Source: DASWIG01 sp965371445 (GTDB lineage: Bacteria > Acidobacteriota > Thermoanaerobaculia > Multivoradales > J023). Taken from it: 64,000 bases of DNA. The notes under the pieces were generated by a model, which was not told the DNA's origin, searched no databases, and was given only the letters and a program-made list of their open reading frames with translations. A program made the translations under genes and the position numbers. The stretch is taken from positions 16,384-80,383 of the forward strand of contig CBDUYN010000024.1 in NCBI GenBank assembly GCA_965371445.1, written 5' to 3'. This document shows positions 61,801 through 64,000 of this stretch, one piece after another; the stretch's first letter is position 1; the number at the start of each line of letters is the position of its first letter.

Positions 61801-63732
61801 GAAGCTGTCGTTCTCGACGTCGCCGCGCCACAGGTGGCGGATCGCCTCGACGAAGCTCTCGCGCACCGTCTCCAGGTCGACCTGGCTGTCGGTCACCACC
61901 TCGAAGTCGCGGATCCAGACCGGGTTGGCCGCGTCCTTGGGAAAGACCTCGAAGGGGACCTCGGAAAGCACCTCGAGGTTCATGTTCTCGAGCTTCGGCA
62001 GGAAGTCCGAGAGCGGCGCCGGCACGGCGATCTCGAACGTCCGCAGATGGAGGCGCGAGATGGCGGAACCCTTCGTGCGGTAGAGGCGCAGGGTAAACGT
62101 GCTTTTTGAGCGTGCCTCGTCGATGAGCGGCAGGTCGTCGACCGCCAGGTCGACGCTCGTGTGCTCGACGTAGGAAGCGGAAAAAGCGTCGTGGTAGCGG
62201 CGCCAGGTCTTGAGCCCCACCTCCTCGCCGTGGGCCTTCACCAGGGCCTCGCGCAACCGGTCCTCCCAGCTCCGCGAGACGTCGGCCAGCTGATGCTCCA
62301 CTTTCGCGAGGTCGACGTCCGGGATCTCGCCGGGGCGGACCTTGACGACGATCAGCACCCGGGCGAGCGCCGTGTCGGCGACCAGCGAGTCGGAGGCGAT
62401 GACCTCGCCCAGAAAAACCCCCGCGAGGATCCGGCTGGCGAGTTGGCGCAGCTGCGTCGAATGACGGTCACGGGGCACGAAGAACATGCAGCTGACGAAG
62501 CTCTCGGCCTCGTCGCGCCGCACGAGAAGCGCCACGCGCGGCCGCAGCTGGAGGCTCAGGATACGCAGCGCGAAGTGGTAGAGATCCTCCTCGGAGGTCT
62601 GAAAGAGCTCGTCGCGGGGATAGGTCTCGACGATGTGGCGCAGGCCTTTGGCGTTGTGGCTCGCCGGCAGGAACTTGGCGCGCTCGATCACCCGTTTCAC
62701 CTTGCGCCGGATCAACGGGATCCGGCTCGCCCGCATGCTGTAGGCGACCGACGTGAAAAGCCCCAGGAAGCGGTACTGGCCCACCAGGCGCCCGCCCGAG
62801 AACTTCTTGATCGAGACGACGTCCATCTGGACGGGCCGATGGACCGTGGAGCGTTGGGTTGACTTGGCGATCGCCACGAGCTCGATACCGCGCACGAAGC
62901 GCGCCGTGCTCCCGGCCATCGGCGCGTGGCTCCTGGCCCGCGCCTGGAGCGGGAGCTTGCGCCAGAGCCCGAGGCCGCCGTCGCCCAGAGGCCGCAGGTA
63001 CTCCTCTCCGTCCTCCTTGACCAGGTGGTACTCGAGGAAGCCCAGGAGCGTCAGGTGGTGGTCCTCGAGCCAGCGGATGAACTCTTTGGCCTCGGCGACG
63101 TCGTCCTCGGCCGCAGGTGGCGGGTCGGCCTCGATCTCGCTCAGGATCCGGTGCAGCGCGAGGCGCATCTGGGGCCAGTCCTCGACCGCCGTGCGCACGT
63201 CGGCCAGGATCTTCAGGATCGATGTCTCCAGCTCCACGAGCTCCGCCTGGGCGGTCCGGACGTCGATCTCGAAATGCAGGAACGACTCGTTGACGGCGTC
63301 GTCCGAGGAGCCGCGCTCCACGAGCTCCAGGAGGGCGCCTTCGGCGTCGCGCCGCACGCTGATCTGCGGGTGCAGCGCCACGTGGATCGTCAGCTCCCGG
63401 CGGGTCAGCTCGCTGCGCAGCGAGTCGACGAGGAAGGGCATGTCGTCGGTGACGACGGTCACCGCGGTGTGGGAGCTCTCCCAACCGTGGGCGTCGCGCT
63501 CGGGGTTCATGACCCGGACCGCGGGGTGTCCCGGCTGACGCGTACGGGCGAGGTCAAAAAGCGCCAGGCAGGCCCCGGAGAGGCTCCCCGGGATCGAGCG
63601 GATCTCCTCGTCGGGCATCCCGGCGAACGCCCTCTCGGTCAGCGCGGCGGCGATCTCTTTTTGGTCCGCCGCCACGCCGGCGCAGACTTCGCCGACGATC
63701 CGGTCGATCAGCTCACGCCTCGTCTCCCACAT
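58888..63732 (-). CDS. gdhB: NAD-dependent glutamate dehydrogenase, GDH-180 class
   Basis: 1614 residues, the expected size of the 180-kDa class. It deaminates glutamate to 2-oxoglutarate. The N-terminal regulatory region has ACT-like parts. The catalytic core (about 800-1250) contains RGGKVARGGIRWSDRREDFR, VGAKGGFVVKR with the active Lys, GDAFASGGSAGYDHKGMGIT, GVGDMSGDVFGNGMLLSEH, and ELRARVVGEGANLGLTQAAR followed by NADFIDNSGGVDCSDHEVN. The C-terminal helical part ends at the stop at 58888. No neighbour suggests co-regulation, but the divergent upstream region carries AT-rich direct repeats. Confidence 0.97.
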   Translation of the reverse strand: MWETRRELIDRIVGEVCAGVAADQKEIAAALTERAFAGMPDEEIRSIPGSLSGACLALFDLARTRQPGHPAVRVMNPERDAHGWESSHTAVTVVTDDMPFLVDSLRSELTRRELTIHVALHPQISVRRDAEGALLELVERGSSDDAVNESFLHFEIDVRTAQAELVELETSILKILADVRTAVEDWPQMRLALHRILSEIEADPPPAAEDDVAEAKEFIRWLEDHHLTLLGFLEYHLVKEDGEEYLRPLGDGGLGLWRKLPLQARARSHAPMAGSTARFVRGIELVAIAKSTQRSTVHRPVQMDVVSIKKFSGGRLVGQYRFLGLFTSVAYSMRASRIPLIRRKVKRVIERAKFLPASHNAKGLRHIVETYPRDELFQTSEEDLYHFALRILSLQLRPRVALLVRRDEAESFVSCMFFVPRDRHSTQLRQLASRILAGVFLGEVIASDSLVADTALARVLIVVKVRPGEIPDVDLAKVEHQLADVSRSWEDRLREALVKAHGEEVGLKTWRRYHDAFSASYVEHTSVDLAVDDLPLIDEARSKSTFTLRLYRTKGSAISRLHLRTFEIAVPAPLSDFLPKLENMNLEVLSEVPFEVFPKDAANPVWIRDFEVVTDSQVDLETVRESFVEAIRHLWRGDVENDSFNRLVLAAGLGYRQVILLRAYGKYLRQIGSAFSEVYMASALADNPAIVESLVELFAAFFDPGRDGDREAEAAALREKIHADLEEVGSADDDRILRRFLNLVEATVRTNHYQAYEPEPGKTAAKPYLALKLDARRIEELPRPVPAYEIFVYSVDVEAVHLRGGKVARGGIRWSDRREDFRTEILGLVKAQMVKNAVIVPVGAKGGFVVKRPPASPSREELTAYGVRCYETMMRGLLDLTDNLVDGEVVPPLRVVRRDEDDPYLVVAADKGTATFSDLANRVAAEYGFWLGDAFASGGSAGYDHKGMGITARGAWESVKRHFRETGRDIQSEAFTAVGVGDMSGDVFGNGMLLSEHTRLVAAFNHLHVFLDPNPDPARSYAERRRLFEMGRSSWTDYDPAALSPGGAVLDRHAKTLKLSREAQQALGLQKAVLTPAELIRAILKAPVDLLWLGGIGTYVKASHESHAQADDRANDDVRLDASELRARVVGEGANLGLTQAARVEHALAGGRLNADFIDNSGGVDCSDHEVNIKIALADAVHTGELSAAQRLALLAEMTGEVAELVLRDNYLQSQSITLSQARGVRVLDEQARLIVDLERSGHLDRRLEGLPTEAELAERREAGRSLTRPEIAVLFASSKIFVYNELLDSQLPDEPLLVEDLVRYFPAAMRERFRAAVEGHRLRRELIATHVTNSMLNRVGASFVPRMAKETGSHVSDIARAYTAARDIFLLRSVWEDIEALDNQVPASLQIEMMLSSIDLVERVTRWLLRHAGWPLKLSELLESYTDDILIVAAQLQDMLPKSRRSRLRRKAKRLRDAGVPHELAERVTELEILHFSCDVARCAAESGVGVERVGKVYFAVGESFGFEWLLRAGSSLAKGTSYQQSAVASLIEDFYSHQAELTKKIVTAFPAERSPKTPAAKLAKAAIGAWSERHREEVERVRHLLADFEAADEMDLAMLSVAERELRRLAAA

Positions 63733-63939
63733 ACCGGTCGCTCCTTCGCGGTGGCCTCGGAAAGGCCGCTATGTGTGGAGATTAGCCGATTCTCGGTGCG
63801 AAGCGATAGTCGGAGATGAAGCCGACGCCCGAGTTGCCCTGGCCGGCGGCTCGACGAAAGCTCCGGCAACATATGCAACATATGCTATGGTCCATATCAG
63901 AGAGAGACATGGGGAGGTCCCAAGAAAGGAGACTGCCTC
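63733..63939. promoter_or_regulatory. intergenic region with AT-rich direct repeats
   Basis: GCAACATAT occurs twice in tandem (63866-63874, 63875-63883), followed by GCTATGG and GTCCATAT. In this GC-rich genome such an AT-rich box in front of a gene start is likely to be promoter or operator DNA for the rightward gene. No clear -35/-10 pair can be fixed. Confidence 0.4.
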
Positions 63940-64000
63940 ATGACACGCGGGGCGCTGCTCAACGGCCGCCGTCTGCTCGACGGTTGCACGCGGGAGTCGG
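63940..64000 (+). CDS. start of an unknown gene, cut by the window edge
   Basis: ATG 63940 has AAAGGAG 8 nt upstream and opens MTRGALLNGRRLLDGCTRES, running off the window. An ATG at 63908 is less well placed. Twenty codons are too few to name a family. Confidence 0.5.
   Translation, partial: MTRGALLNGRRLLDGCTRES

Noticed and set aside
59668..62109. 813-codon plus-strand frame antisense to GDH-180
   Set aside because: The opposite strand encodes an unmistakable, full-length GDH-180; the antisense frame is an artefact of high GC at third positions.

Overview
The window comes from a GC-rich Gram-negative bacterium, most likely an acidobacterium of the Thermoanaerobaculia type. This rests on a secreted VWA protein of the acidobacterial kind (36778-38550), the FADGFESGD-type secreted fragment (742-1083), the GH5-like enzyme with a GNTG...YFWFF...NGHFWVFYGALS tail (57176-58756), and genes for KDO (LPS) synthesis, lipoprotein lipidation and an NAD-dependent GDH-180. 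The assignment is inference from protein families, not from a marker tree.

Layout. 1-2,535: gene remnants (solute symporter tail, secreted fragment), intact rsmA, and a frameshifted unknown gene. 2,652-2,751: a clear selenocysteine tRNA. 2,987-10,512: alpha/beta hydrolase, pilin-like protein, then a leftward group dNK-thiG-glgC-glgA and a divergent NYN-LOTUS protein. 10,515-12,915: kdsC, kdsD and kdsA, transcribed leftward with overlapping ends. 12,916-26,009: an accessory island that separates kdsA from pyrG-kdsB (26,010-28,434). These five genes together supply CMP-KDO and its CTP, so the island appears to have split one ancestral cluster. The island carries vapC and mazF relics, an orphan antitoxin, two proteins of unknown function, a complete type I restriction-modification system whose HsdS has an extra C-terminal domain, an ASCH protein, a REP-like hairpin block, a ten-copy 41/42-bp array, a deleted copy of pyrG and an intact Phd-VapC pair. 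Its two edges share a 52-bp repeat.

28,435-32,408: a second accessory patch with a coiled-coil/winged-helix protein, a structured intergenic element, a trypsin-like peptidase with an in-frame stop and a small partner, and a membrane-anchored carbohydrate-binding-like protein. 32,442-39,614: a leftward run from a YpdA-like reductase through the VWA protein, two small membrane proteins, DUF2064, nnrD and tsaE to 3-hydroxybutyryl-CoA dehydrogenase. 39,731-41,325: a nucleotidyltransferase/small-protein pair and a vapBC operon with a visible promoter and paired palindromic operators. 41,384-45,350: thiD, lgt and an S9 peptidase.

45,501-50,083: an overlapping SDR-RidA-enoyl-CoA hydratase-acyl-CoA dehydrogenase operon downstream of an EgtB/SenA-like enzyme. 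50,183-52,439: a SagB-like dehydrogenase and trpD. 52,567-55,465: a YfcC-family transporter coupled to two PPK2 kinases. 55,479-56,979: two ZIP transporters. 57,176-63,732: the GH5-like enzyme and GDH-180. The right edge holds the start of one more gene. Most long antisense reading frames in this GC-rich DNA are shadows of these genes and are left out.
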